From: Myxococcaceae bacterium
Lineage (GTDB): Bacteria > Myxococcota_A > Polyangia > Polyangiales > Ga0077539
Assembly: GCA_004297725.1 (NCBI GenBank)
Contig: SCUS01000080.1
Coordinates: 92,831-156,830, forward strand
Reading direction: 5' to 3'
DNA length: 64,000 nt
In this document: piece after piece, positions 16,731-25,287 of the stretch
Layout: each line of letters opens with the position of its first letter
Numbering within the stretch: position 1 is the first letter of the stretch
The notes under the pieces: generated by a model
What the model was told of the DNA's origin: nothing
The model's database searches: none
Seen by the model: only the letters and a program-made list of their open reading frames with translations
Translations under genes and position numbers: made by a program

Positions 16731-18551
16731 TCAGCGCGTGGCGTGGAGCACGTACCAGAGGGCCCCGCTGGCGAGCACGAGGAAGCCCAGCGACGCGAGC
16801 AGCAGCAGCGCCCCGGAGGACGACTTCTGCGGCGGAGGCGGCGCGAGCGGCGCGGCCCCCGGCGTCCACCCCGGCGGCATCGTGGCCTGCGGGTTCATCC
16901 CCCCGTAGCTCGGCTGCGGAGCCATCGGGAAGGCATCGCCCATCGGGGCCATCGGCGTGGGCGCCGCCTGGCCCTGCGAGGGATGATCCTGCAGCGTGGC
17001 GGCCTCTTCCTGGCGCCCATGAAACTGCTGCTGTCCCTGCTGCTGCGGGATCTCGTTGTACCCGCCGGGCGGGCCCCCGAGGTCGCGCGTGGTCGCCTTG
17101 GCCTGGGCCATCGCCTCGCGGTACGGGTCGTAGCTCTGCGCGGGCTCGGGGCTCTGACGGGCGCCCTGCTGCGCCTCGTGCTCGGCTGCCGGGGCCGGCG
17201 AGCGCCGACCGCGAATCTGCGCCATCACGGGCGAGCCGTGGCTGAAGAGCGCCGTCTCGCCGTCGTCCTCGTAGTCCTCCGCCGGGGGCGGGGCCGCCGG
17301 GCGGGAGGGGCGCGAGGGACGCAGGGGCGCGGCCTTCACCGTGGGCGTGCGCTCGCGAACGTTGGAGGTGCGCGCGGAGCTGTCCGCGGGGGCGGGCATC
17401 GCCATCGTGGGCTGGCGCAGCTTGGACGACGGCCGCGGCCCCGACTCCTCCTGGCGGACGCGCGGCGCGGAGGTCGACGGCAGGATGGAGGGGGGCACGT
17501 CGGGGTCGGTCATCGTGTGCCGCGCGGGCTCGACGACGGTGGACGACAGCGGGTCCATCTCCATGTCGCTGTTGGCGCTCTCGCGCATGGCGCGCCGCTC
17601 GCGTTCGAGCTTCTGCGAGGCCACGCCGGAGATGAACGCCGCCACGTCGCGCCCGGAGGCCACGGACCCGGCGAGGTGCGTCTCGATCGCGTCGGCGAAC
17701 TCGTCGGCCGACATGAAGCGCTGATCGGGGTCGGGGTTGAGGGCCTTCTTGCAGATCTCGTCGAGCACCGGAGGGAGGCGCGCGTCGAAGTCCAGCAGCG
17801 GGGGGTACTCGCCCGTGAGGATGCGGCGCGCGGTGTCGAAGTCGTTCTCGCCGGCGTAGAGGCGGCGCAGGGTGACGGCCTCCCAGAGCGTGACGCCCAT
17901 GCCGAAGACGTCGACGCGGCGGTCGAGCGGCGCGCTGCGCAGCTGCTCGGGGGCCATGAAGTTCAGCTTGCCCTTGATCATCCCCACCTTGGTGGTGGTG
18001 ACCCGGGACTCGGCCTTGGCGATGCCGAAGTCGACGATGCGCGAGACGCCGTCGACGCCGACGACGATGTTCTGCGGGGAGACGTCGCGGTGGATGATCT
18101 TGAGGTGGTTGCCCTCGAGGTCGCACAGCTCGTGGGCGGCGTGCAGGCCCGCGAGCGCGTCGAGCACCACGCGCAGGGTGATGCCCAGCGGGATGCGGCG
18201 GCGCAGCGAGATGGCGACCTTCTCCACGTTGGAGAAGCTGTCGCCCTCGATGTAATCCATGATCAGGAAGACGAGGCCGTCTTCGAAGCCCACGTCGATG
18301 ATGGGCACCACGTTGGGGTGGTGGATGGTCGCCGCGACCCTCGCCTCGTCGAGGAACATGTCCACGAAGGACTCGTCCGAAGACAGGTGCGCGTGCATGA
18401 CCTTGATGGCCACGAGTCGCCGGAAGCCGCCCGACCCGGTGGAGCGCGCGACGTACACCGAGGCCATGCCGCCGGTGCCGATCTCCGCAATGACCTCAAA
18501 CCGCCCGATGCGGGATCCGACGAGGCTGTTGCGTGCAGCACCGGCTTTCAT
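16731..18551 (-). CDS. membrane-anchored Ser/Thr protein kinase (Hanks type)
   Basis: 606 aa. Kinase domain about residues 14-285: Gly loop IGTGGMASVY, Lys in VAIKVM, catalytic HRDVSPQNIVV, DFGIAKAESR. A long disordered Pro/Gln/Ser region follows (about 300-580), then a C-terminal membrane segment (LLLLASLGFLVLASGALWYVL) with almost no residues outside. So the kinase faces the cytosol and has no extracellular sensor; signals probably act through the disordered region or partners. TAGGTT 15 bases before the ATG is a possible -10. Confidence 0.9.
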   Translation of the reverse strand: MKAGAARNSLVGSRIGRFEVIAEIGTGGMASVYVARSTGSGGFRRLVAIKVMHAHLSSDESFVDMFLDEARVAATIHHPNVVPIIDVGFEDGLVFLIMDYIEGDSFSNVEKVAISLRRRIPLGITLRVVLDALAGLHAAHELCDLEGNHLKIIHRDVSPQNIVVGVDGVSRIVDFGIAKAESRVTTTKVGMIKGKLNFMAPEQLRSAPLDRRVDVFGMGVTLWEAVTLRRLYAGENDFDTARRILTGEYPPLLDFDARLPPVLDEICKKALNPDPDQRFMSADEFADAIETHLAGSVASGRDVAAFISGVASQKLERERRAMRESANSDMEMDPLSSTVVEPARHTMTDPDVPPSILPSTSAPRVRQEESGPRPSSKLRQPTMAMPAPADSSARTSNVRERTPTVKAAPLRPSRPSRPAAPPPAEDYEDDGETALFSHGSPVMAQIRGRRSPAPAAEHEAQQGARQSPEPAQSYDPYREAMAQAKATTRDLGGPPGGYNEIPQQQGQQQFHGRQEEAATLQDHPSQGQAAPTPMAPMGDAFPMAPQPSYGGMNPQATMPPGWTPGAAPLAPPPPQKSSSGALLLLASLGFLVLASGALWYVLHATR

Positions 18552-18619
18552 GCGATCGGTCTGTCGAACCTACCACACTGCCGCGCGCTGCCGGAAGGCA
18601 ACGGCGAAACGGTGCTGAC

Positions 18620-19447
18620 TCAGGTCTCCACCCGGATGGGCGCGAAGAGCCCCCGGGCGCGCTCGACCAGAGGCCCCGCGAGGGTGCAGTGGGCGCCCCG
18701 CTCGATGCGGCGCTGCAGCCCGATAAGCCCTCGTTCGTCGACCTTCACGAGCTGCGTGGACTCCACGGAGGGAGCCTCGCCGTCCTCGAGCACCCGGCCG
18801 AGGAGCGCGGCGTCGGTGCCGTGTCGATAGGTGAGTGTACGTGGGTAGGAGTGCGCCGGGGTGAAGGCGGTCAAGAGCTCCAACGGGCCGAAGCGGCGGT
18901 GCATGGTGAGGGCGCGGCCGTTCCACTGGGCGGCGCCGACGAGGGATTTCGCGCGCAGCACGCGGCACCCGAGGGCCTTGGTGAAGGTGCCGAGGCCCTT
19001 GAGCCCTGCCTCCTTCCCGAGCGACCCGACGTTGTGCTCGAAGAACTCCCCCGGGGCGACGGTGGGGATCGCCACGTGCAGCGAGAGCGGCACCCAGACC
19101 TTCTCCTGCGGGGCCACCTCGAAGCGCTCGCGGAGCATCGGCGAGACGTCCCTCGGGCGCACCGCGAGGCCGAAGAGGGCGCTCGGCCACTCGGCGCAGT
19201 CGTAGAAGACCCAGCGCTCCATGGCCATCGCCTGCGGACCGAAGGTCTGCGCGTCGAGGCGCTCGATCCAGGTGAGGAAGCGCTGCGAGGCCAGCACCGT
19301 CGGGTCGATGCGCAGCGTCTTCGGGATCTTGATGCCGAAGGGCGCGAGGTCGAGGTGCTCCCAGTGCCCGCGCGGCGCGACCACGAAGGGTCGGCAGATG
19401 CGGAGCGCGTCGCGATAGATCTCAGCGAGTTCGGGCGGGTGGGCCAT
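18620..19447 (-). CDS. conserved-looking hypothetical protein
   Basis: 275 aa, soluble and without a signal. It is rich in aromatic and mixed alpha/beta sequence (GHWEHLDLAPFGIKIPKTLRID, VWVPLSLHVAIPTVAPGEFFEHNVGSL). A cluster of His/Asp/Glu residues could suggest an enzyme, but no signature was recognised. TACGCT lies 9 bases upstream of the ATG. It lies between a kinase gene and a divergent NDH-2 gene; neither explains its role. Confidence 0.6.
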   Translation of the reverse strand: MAHPPELAEIYRDALRICRPFVVAPRGHWEHLDLAPFGIKIPKTLRIDPTVLASQRFLTWIERLDAQTFGPQAMAMERWVFYDCAEWPSALFGLAVRPRDVSPMLRERFEVAPQEKVWVPLSLHVAIPTVAPGEFFEHNVGSLGKEAGLKGLGTFTKALGCRVLRAKSLVGAAQWNGRALTMHRRFGPLELLTAFTPAHSYPRTLTYRHGTDAALLGRVLEDGEAPSVESTQLVKVDERGLIGLQRRIERGAHCTLAGPLVERARGLFAPIRVET

Positions 19448-19456
19448 CGTCGGCGG

Positions 19457-19462
19457 AGCGTA
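19457..19462 (-). promoter_or_regulatory. -10 box TACGCT, near-leaderless
   Basis: TACGCT on the minus strand, 9 bases before the ATG at 19447. Confidence 0.35.
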
Positions 19463-19547
19463 CCCCCAGAGGCGGGCGATGTTCCACGGCGGGCGTGAGG
19501 CCCTTCCCAGGGTGGAGCGCGGTCTCTAGGCTCGGGGCGACATACCG

Positions 19548-20903
19548 ATGAGCGATCCACACGTAGTGATTCTTGGCGGCGGCTTCGGTGGACTGGCCGC
19601 GGCGCGCGCCCTCGCCGACTCGCCGGTGCGGGTGACCCTGCTCGACCGGCAGAACCACCACCTCTTCCAGCCGCTGCTCTACCAGGTGGCCACCGCGGGG
19701 TTGAATCCCAGCGACATCTCCGCGCCCATCCGGCACCTGCTGCGCCACCAGGAGAACGTCACGGTGCTGCTCGCGGAGGCCACGAGCATCGACGCCGCGG
19801 CGAAGACCGTGGTGCTCACCGAGGGGTCGATCTCGTACGACTACCTGGTGGTCGCGACCGGGGCGACGCACGCGTACTTCGGGCACGACGAGTGGGCCTC
19901 GCGGGCGCCGGGCCTCAAGAGCCTCGAGGACGCGGTGGAGATCCGGCAGAGGTTTCTGCTGGCCTTCGAGGCGGCGGAGCGGGAGCAGGACCCGGAGCGG
20001 CGCAAGGCGTGGCTCACCTTCGTGGTGGTGGGTGCGGGGCCGACCGGGGTCGAGCTCGCGGGCGCCATGTACGAGGTGGCGCGGCACGCGCTGAAGGAGG
20101 ACTTCCGCGCGATCAACCCCGCCGACGCGAGGGTGATGCTGGTGGAGGGCCTCGACCGGGTGCTCCCGACTTACTCCAAGGACCTCTCCGCGGCGGCCCT
20201 GAAGTCGCTCCACGAGCGCGGGGTGGAGGTGCGGCTCAACACCCGGGTGACACGCATCGACGACGACGCGGTGATGATGGGCGACGAGCTGGTGGGCGCG
20301 CGCACGGTGGTGTGGGCCGCGGGCGTCGCGGCCTCGCCGCTGGGGAGGTTCCTCGGGGCGCCGCTCGACCGCGCGGGGAGGGTGAAGGTCGACGCCTCGC
20401 TGCGCGTCCCCGGGCGCCCGGAGATCTTCGTGCTGGGCGACCTCGCAAGTGTCGTGCAGGACGGCGCTCCGGTGCCCGGCGTGGCGCAGGCGGCGCTGCA
20501 GGGCGGCGAGCAGACGGCGGCCAACATCATGCGCTCGATCCGGGCTCAGGAGCTCGCGCCCTTCCGCTACCGGGACCTCGGCTCGATGGCGACCATCGGC
20601 CGCAACGCCGCGGTGGCGGCCATCGGGAAGGCCGAGTTCACGGGCTTCTTCGCATGGCTGATGTGGCTCTTCGTGCACGTGATGGCGCTGGTGGGCTTCC
20701 GCAACCGCGTCGCGGTGATCTTCTCCTGGGCGTGGTCGTACGTGACCTTCAACCGCGGGTCGCGGCTCATCACCCGGAGGGTTCCGCCCACGCTGCTCTC
20801 GCACGACGAGGACGACGATCAGCCAGGCGCCCTCCAGACCACCGGCGACGCGTCGACCGCCGCGAGCGAGAAGCCCTCCGCCGAGGCCCGCAGCGCGCCC
20901 TGA
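19548..20903 (+). CDS. ndh: type II NADH dehydrogenase (NDH-2)
   Basis: 451 aa. FAD-binding motif VVILGGGFGGLAAARAL at the N-terminus and RQNHHLFQPLLYQVATAGL, the diagnostic block of NDH-2. An NAD-binding motif VVVGAGPTGVELAG follows and then FVLGDLA. The C-terminus has a hydrophobic amphipathic region (FAWLMWLFVHVMALVGF) for membrane binding. It oxidises NADH and reduces quinone without pumping protons. The last ~28 codons overlap the convergent GluQ-RS gene by 85 bases and encode a low-complexity acidic tail that may be non-essential. A TAGGCT box lies 15 bases before the ATG. Confidence 0.9.
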   Translation: MSDPHVVILGGGFGGLAAARALADSPVRVTLLDRQNHHLFQPLLYQVATAGLNPSDISAPIRHLLRHQENVTVLLAEATSIDAAAKTVVLTEGSISYDYLVVATGATHAYFGHDEWASRAPGLKSLEDAVEIRQRFLLAFEAAEREQDPERRKAWLTFVVVGAGPTGVELAGAMYEVARHALKEDFRAINPADARVMLVEGLDRVLPTYSKDLSAAALKSLHERGVEVRLNTRVTRIDDDAVMMGDELVGARTVVWAAGVAASPLGRFLGAPLDRAGRVKVDASLRVPGRPEIFVLGDLASVVQDGAPVPGVAQAALQGGEQTAANIMRSIRAQELAPFRYRDLGSMATIGRNAAVAAIGKAEFTGFFAWLMWLFVHVMALVGFRNRVAVIFSWAWSYVTFNRGSRLITRRVPPTLLSHDEDDDQPGALQTTGDASTAASEKPSAEARSAP

Positions 20904-21790
20904 TCGCGCGCCCCGAGGCTCTCCAGCAGCCACCCCCGCAGCCACCCCGCGCTCACCCCGCGCTCTCTCAGCGCCGCGATGCCCATGGAGCCGCTGCGCT
21001 TGGCGAGGCGCTCGCCGTCGCCGCCCAGCACCAGCGGGAGGTGCGCCCACGCCGGGGGCGCCGCGCCGAGGGCCTCGTAGAGCAGCACCTGCCGAGGTGT
21101 GCTGGCCAGGAGGTCGTCGCCTCGCACCACCTCGGTGATGTCCATCGCGACGTCGTCGACCACCACCGCGAGCTGATAGGAGGCGACCCCGTCGGCGCGC
21201 ATCACCACGAAGTCGCCGACCTCGCGGTGCACCTGCTGGGAAGAGACTCCGCGGAGGAGGTCCCGGACGACCACCGGCGGAGCCTCGGGGTCGGTGCGGA
21301 AGCGCCACGAGACGCCCCGTCCCAGCGAGCGGGCGCGGGCGACGACGGCGTCGGGGGCGAGGTCGCGGCAGGTTCCCGGGTAGACGGGCTCGGCGCCGTG
21401 AGGGGCCTGCGAGGCAAGCTCGATGTCGCGGCGGCTGCACGCGCAGGGATAGACGAGCCCGCGGGCGCGGAGCCAGTCGAGCGTCGCGGCGTAGAGGGGA
21501 GCGCGCTCGCGCTGCGCATAGGGGGCGGAGGGACCGCCGACGCCGGGGCCCTCGTCCCAGTCGAGCCCCAGCCAGCGCAGGTCGTCGAGCATGGCGGCGG
21601 TGGCCCCTGGGGCCGCGCGGACGGCGTCGAGGTCCTCCACCCGCAGGACCCAGCGGCCGCCGGCGGACCACGCGGAGAGCGCCGAGGCCAGGGCGGTGCG
21701 GGCGCTGCCGACGTGGAGCGCGCCGGAGGGCGTCGGGGCGAAGCGACCGCGGGGGAGGAGGTCCATGGCGGAGGCGACGGTGTACTGCAT
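20819..21790 (-). CDS. gluQ: glutamyl-queuosine tRNA(Asp) synthetase
   Basis: 323 aa from ATG 21790 (21766 is an alternative). It is a class I aminoacyl-tRNA synthetase core without the anticodon-binding domain: GRFAPTPSGALHVGS (HIGH region), zinc-type Cys in CACSRRD and YPGTC, SYQLAVVVDD, and RLAKRSGS as the KMSKS equivalent. Length and motifs fit GluQ-RS (YadB), which loads glutamate onto queuosine at position 34 of tRNA(Asp). The 3' end overlaps the NDH-2 gene on the other strand. No queuosine synthesis genes are in the window. Confidence 0.88.
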   Translation of the reverse strand: MQYTVASAMDLLPRGRFAPTPSGALHVGSARTALASALSAWSAGGRWVLRVEDLDAVRAAPGATAAMLDDLRWLGLDWDEGPGVGGPSAPYAQRERAPLYAATLDWLRARGLVYPCACSRRDIELASQAPHGAEPVYPGTCRDLAPDAVVARARSLGRGVSWRFRTDPEAPPVVVRDLLRGVSSQQVHREVGDFVVMRADGVASYQLAVVVDDVAMDITEVVRGDDLLASTPRQVLLYEALGAAPPAWAHLPLVLGGDGERLAKRSGSMGIAALRERGVSAGWLRGWLLESLGARDQGALRASAEGFSLAAVDASPVVWRAPG

Positions 21791-21949
21791 CGCGGGTGCG
21801 GTTGGTGCTCGGGGCTGCGCGTCACCTCCGCTCGCGGGAGAGGCGCCTCGCACGCAACCCCCTCGGGCGTCGGGGACGACACCGTGCGCCCGATCGCCGT
21901 CGCCGGACCTCTTCCGGCGGGGCGGCGTGCGTGAGGAGCCACTGCACCG

Positions 21950-22531
21950 ATGACACCGACCTCGTCCCCGCTTGCGCCCTACTTCGCAACTCTCGACCTG
22001 CACGGCGCCGTGACCCTGCTCGAGCACACGCCGCTCGGCGCCCGTCACATCCTCCTGACGCTGCTGCGGTTCAAGTGCGCCTCCGTCATGCTCGCCTCGG
22101 GCTTCGGCTTCGCCTCCTGTCTGCGAGCGTCCTGGGAGATCCGCGAGGACGGCGGCGCCCTGGTGTTCGCTCCCCTCACCGTCTTCACACTGCTCCTCGG
22201 CCTCGGCGCCTGGGCCGCGTACATCCTGTTCGGCTGGCTGCGTCGCCGCGGGCAGCCCCCGCCTGCGCGGGTGCTCGAGCTCGCCCGCTATGGTCTCCGC
22301 GTCTCGGAGCAGGGCACGCCCACCCTGCCCGACGCGCCCCTCATCGACGCGCACGGGCGCATGCTGCTCCCGTGGACCGCCTGGCGCGACGTCTCCGGCG
22401 ACAGCGTCGATGAGGGCGTCCTGTCGTTCGTGCTCCGTGTTCCGCCAGGGCGGGTCGAGCTCTCCCTCGGACCTTCGTGCGCCGCGGAGGTCAGCGCTCT
22501 CGCCCGCACGCTCGCTGCGATGAGCCACTGA
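21950..22531 (+). CDS. membrane protein of unknown function
   Basis: 193 aa with two hydrophobic segments (about 38-60 and 74-97, VFAPLTVFTLLLGLGAWAAYILFGW). A C-terminal ~95-residue domain ends FVLRVPPGRVELSLG. The order, two helices then a PH-like beta domain with a conserved-looking W (LLPWTAWRDVSGD), resembles YcxB/bPH-type proteins, but this is only a fold-level guess. GAGGAG 11 bases upstream of the ATG. Two kinase genes follow on the same strand. Confidence 0.6.
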   Translation: MTPTSSPLAPYFATLDLHGAVTLLEHTPLGARHILLTLLRFKCASVMLASGFGFASCLRASWEIREDGGALVFAPLTVFTLLLGLGAWAAYILFGWLRRRGQPPPARVLELARYGLRVSEQGTPTLPDAPLIDAHGRMLLPWTAWRDVSGDSVDEGVLSFVLRVPPGRVELSLGPSCAAEVSALARTLAAMSH

Positions 22532-22578
22532 AGAGCCGAGATCGCCCGCCGCCTCGCGACGCGGTACTCCTCCCCCTC

Positions 22579-23307
22579 GTGGACGAAACCGACGCACCCG
22601 ACCCCACGCTCCGCGCTGACGCCCTCCTTCATGTCGGACAGCTCGCCGCGGGCGTCGCCCACGAGCTCCGCAACCCCCTCGCGGTCATCGAGACCTCCGT
22701 CTTCCTGCTTCAGGAGCAGGTCGGCGAGGACCCCCGCGCGGCCCGGCAGCTACGACGCATCACCGAGCAGCTCCGCATCGCGGGCGCCATCGTCAACGAC
22801 CTCCTCGACACCGTGCGCGGCCGCAACGCCCCGCCCTCCCCCACGGCGACCTTCGACCTGGCGCGGGTCGTCCGCGAGGCCGTCGCCTGGGTGCCGCGAC
22901 CGCCGCGGCTGGCCATCGCGCTCCGCCTCCCCGAAGACCCGGTGGTCATCCCCGGGGATGCCCGACGCATCCGCCAGGTGGTGGTCAACCTCGTCGCCAA
23001 CGCCGTGCAGAGCCTCGACGGCCACGACGACTCCCCCGGCATCGCCGTCACCCTGGACTCCGACGAGCGCGCTGCCCATGTCTCCGTGCGCGACCATGGT
23101 CCTGGCATTGCCGACACGCTGCTGCCGCGGCTCTTCGAGCCCTTCGTGACCACCCGAGCGGAGGGCACCGGGCTCGGCCTTGCGCTCTCCCGCCAGATCG
23201 CGCGCGACCACCACGGCGACCTGCGCGCGGAGTCCGTCTCCCCCGCCGAGGGCGGCGGCGCGCGCTTCACCCTCACGCTCCCGCGCCACGCCGTCGAGGG
23301 CCCGTGA
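22579..23307 (+). CDS. soluble histidine kinase without sensor domain
   Basis: 242 aa from GTG 22579, preceded by TACTCC at an 8-base gap. It holds only HisKA (His28 in GVAHELRNPL) and HATPase_c (VVNLVANAVQSL, DHGPGI, GTGLGLALS). It carries no PAS, GAF or membrane part, so input must come from a partner protein. Its TGA overlaps the GTG of the next gene (GTGA), so the two are translationally coupled. The neighbour starts with a receiver domain, the natural phosphate acceptor. Confidence 0.8.
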   Translation: MDETDAPDPTLRADALLHVGQLAAGVAHELRNPLAVIETSVFLLQEQVGEDPRAARQLRRITEQLRIAGAIVNDLLDTVRGRNAPPSPTATFDLARVVREAVAWVPRPPRLAIALRLPEDPVVIPGDARRIRQVVVNLVANAVQSLDGHDDSPGIAVTLDSDERAAHVSVRDHGPGIADTLLPRLFEPFVTTRAEGTGLGLALSRQIARDHHGDLRAESVSPAEGGGARFTLTLPRHAVEGP

Positions 23308-24806
23308 CCCCTCACTCCGACCGTCGACCGAGGCTCCTCATCGTCGATGACAACCGCGACCTCTCGGAGAACCTCCAGGACATCTTCGAGCCGCGCGGCT
23401 TCGTCGTGCGCTTCACCCCGAGCGCTCGCGAGGGCCTCGCCATGGCCCGCGCCGAGGGCTTCGACCTCGCCATGGTCGACGTCAACCTCCCGGACGCCAG
23501 CGGCGCCGACCTGCTCCCCGCCCTGCGCGCGGCCTCTCCGCTCGGCGAGGTGGTGCTCATCACCGGGCACGCCACGCTCGACTCCGCCGTGGCCGCGGTG
23601 CGGGGCGGGGCGTTCCAGTACGTGGTCAAGCCCTTCAAGGTCGACGAGCTGGTGGCCACCGTCGAGGCCGCGCTCCGGCAGGGCACGCTCCGTCGGGAGC
23701 GCGAGGCCCTGGCGCAGCAGCTCGCGGCCTCCGAGCGGCGCTACCGCGACGTGGTGGAGTCTTCGAAGGTGCTGGTCGTGGGCATCGACTCCCGCGGGAT
23801 CATGCACCTCTTCAATCGACGCGCGGCCGAGCTCACGGGGCTCTCTCCCGAGGAGGCCCTCGGGCACCCGGCGCTCGAGGTGCTCATCCCCGCCGACTCG
23901 AGGGAGCGGGTGCAGAGCCATGTGCGGGCCACGCTGGCGGGAGCGCCTCCGGGGGAGTTCGAGGCGCCGCTGCTGGTCAAGGACGGGAGGGCGCGCACCG
24001 TGCGCTGGCACGTGGTCGTCGCGAGCGCCGAGCGGCCCACGGCGAAGGACGAGATCGCCGCCTACGCGGTGGGCACCGACGTCACCGATCGCCGAGCGCT
24101 GGAGCGTCGCGCGGCGGAGGCCGAGGCGCTCGCGCACATGGGCACGCTCGCCGCGGGCCTGGCCCACGAGGTGCGCAACCCGCTCAACGCGGCGCTGCTT
24201 CAGCTCCACCTCCTGAGCCGGGGGATCGCGAAGGCGACGACCGGGGAGCGCGATCCGCTGCTGGGGAGGGCGCGCATCGTCGAGGGGGAGCTCAAGCGGC
24301 TGGAGCGGCTCTTGTCGGACTTCCTGGAGCTGGCGAGGCCGCGACCGATGGCGAGGGAGCCCATCGACCTCGCGGAGCTGCTGGACGAGGTGACGGCCTT
24401 TCAGGAGCCGGCGGCGGCGGCGGCGGGGGTGAGGCTGGTGCGGCGCATCGGCGACGCGAGGGCCGTGGGCGACCGCGAGCGGCTGAAGCAGGTGTTTCAC
24501 AACCTGCTGGTGAACGCGATGGAGGCGACGCCGCAGGGGGGCGTGGTGACCGTGTCGTGCCACCGCGGCGCCGACGACCCCGACGCGACGGTGACCATCG
24601 CGGATACAGGGAGGGGTATTCCTGCGGGAACGCTGGAGAAGGTCTTCGAGCCCTTCTTCACGACGAAGGAGGCGGGCACGGGGCTCGGGCTGTCCATCGT
24701 GCGACAGATCGTCGAGCGCCACGGAGGAGCGATCGACCTGGAGAGCGCCGAGGGCCGAGGAACCCGGGTGACGCTGCGGCTCCCCGCCACCGGCCGCTCG
24801 CACTAA
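23304..24806 (+). CDS. REC-PAS-histidine kinase
   Basis: 500 aa. Receiver domain residues 10-125 with phospho-acceptor Asp59 in MVDVNLP and Lys109. PAS domain about 145-260 (VVGIDSRGIMHLFNRRAAEL). HisKA has His288 in GLAHEVRNPLNA, and HATPase_c follows (NLLVNAMEATPQGG, DTGRGIP, GTGLGLSIV). An N-terminal receiver on a kinase lets one kinase control another; the upstream coupled kinase is the likely donor. No output regulator is adjacent. The stop region overlaps the convergent 24803 gene by 4 bases. Confidence 0.85.
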   Translation: MTPHSDRRPRLLIVDDNRDLSENLQDIFEPRGFVVRFTPSAREGLAMARAEGFDLAMVDVNLPDASGADLLPALRAASPLGEVVLITGHATLDSAVAAVRGGAFQYVVKPFKVDELVATVEAALRQGTLRREREALAQQLAASERRYRDVVESSKVLVVGIDSRGIMHLFNRRAAELTGLSPEEALGHPALEVLIPADSRERVQSHVRATLAGAPPGEFEAPLLVKDGRARTVRWHVVVASAERPTAKDEIAAYAVGTDVTDRRALERRAAEAEALAHMGTLAAGLAHEVRNPLNAALLQLHLLSRGIAKATTGERDPLLGRARIVEGELKRLERLLSDFLELARPRPMAREPIDLAELLDEVTAFQEPAAAAAGVRLVRRIGDARAVGDRERLKQVFHNLLVNAMEATPQGGVVTVSCHRGADDPDATVTIADTGRGIPAGTLEKVFEPFFTTKEAGTGLGLSIVRQIVERHGGAIDLESAEGRGTRVTLRLPATGRSH

Positions 24807-25249
24807 CGGGGAGGGAGCCTCGCGTCCACGGCGGAGCGCATCCAGTCGGGCACCTCGTCGTCGCGGTCGCAGTTGAGCAGCACGCGCTCTCCCCGGGCGC
24901 GCACGTCGTCGTGGGCCGTGAGGGTGAGGTCGCCCTCCGTGGACTCGACCGTGGTGGCGGGGGCGCTCACCCTCGCCTCGGAGCGGGCGCGCACCTCGAA
25001 GCGGTCGCACTCGGCGGAGACGGTGCCGGAGGCGCGGAGGGCGATGTCGACGGCGTCGAGGTGGAGCTTCGCTCCGGTGGGGGTGAGCTCGATGGTGAGC
25101 TCGAGGGTCCCGTGGAGGGCGCGCACCTCCACGCGCTCGCCGTGGTCGTCGGCGATCACCGTCACCGAGCGCCCCGAGGGGAGCACCTCGCGCGACTGAT
25201 GGAGGTTGAGGACGCGGGAGAGCAGCGTCGCGGTCGGGTGGTTGTTCAT
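24803..25249 (-). CDS. small protein of the VgrG cluster, beta-repeat
   Basis: 148 aa from ATG 25249 (an in-frame start at 25291 overlaps the upstream gene). Its central part alternates short strands with charged residues (VEVRALHGTLELTIELTPTG, VRARSEARVSAPATTVES, LTLTAHDDVRARGERV). This is similar in rhythm to the spike repeats of VgrG and to DUF3540-type proteins of T6SS operons. It may be a spike accessory or adaptor. AAGGGA lies ~11 bases before the start. Last gene of the five-gene cluster. Confidence 0.55.
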   Translation of the reverse strand: MNNHPTATLLSRVLNLHQSREVLPSGRSVTVIADDHGERVEVRALHGTLELTIELTPTGAKLHLDAVDIALRASGTVSAECDRFEVRARSEARVSAPATTVESTEGDLTLTAHDDVRARGERVLLNCDRDDEVPDWMRSAVDARLPPR

Positions 25250-25287
25250 TGGAGTTCGATCCCTTCTGGATTGGATGTCGGTTGCGG

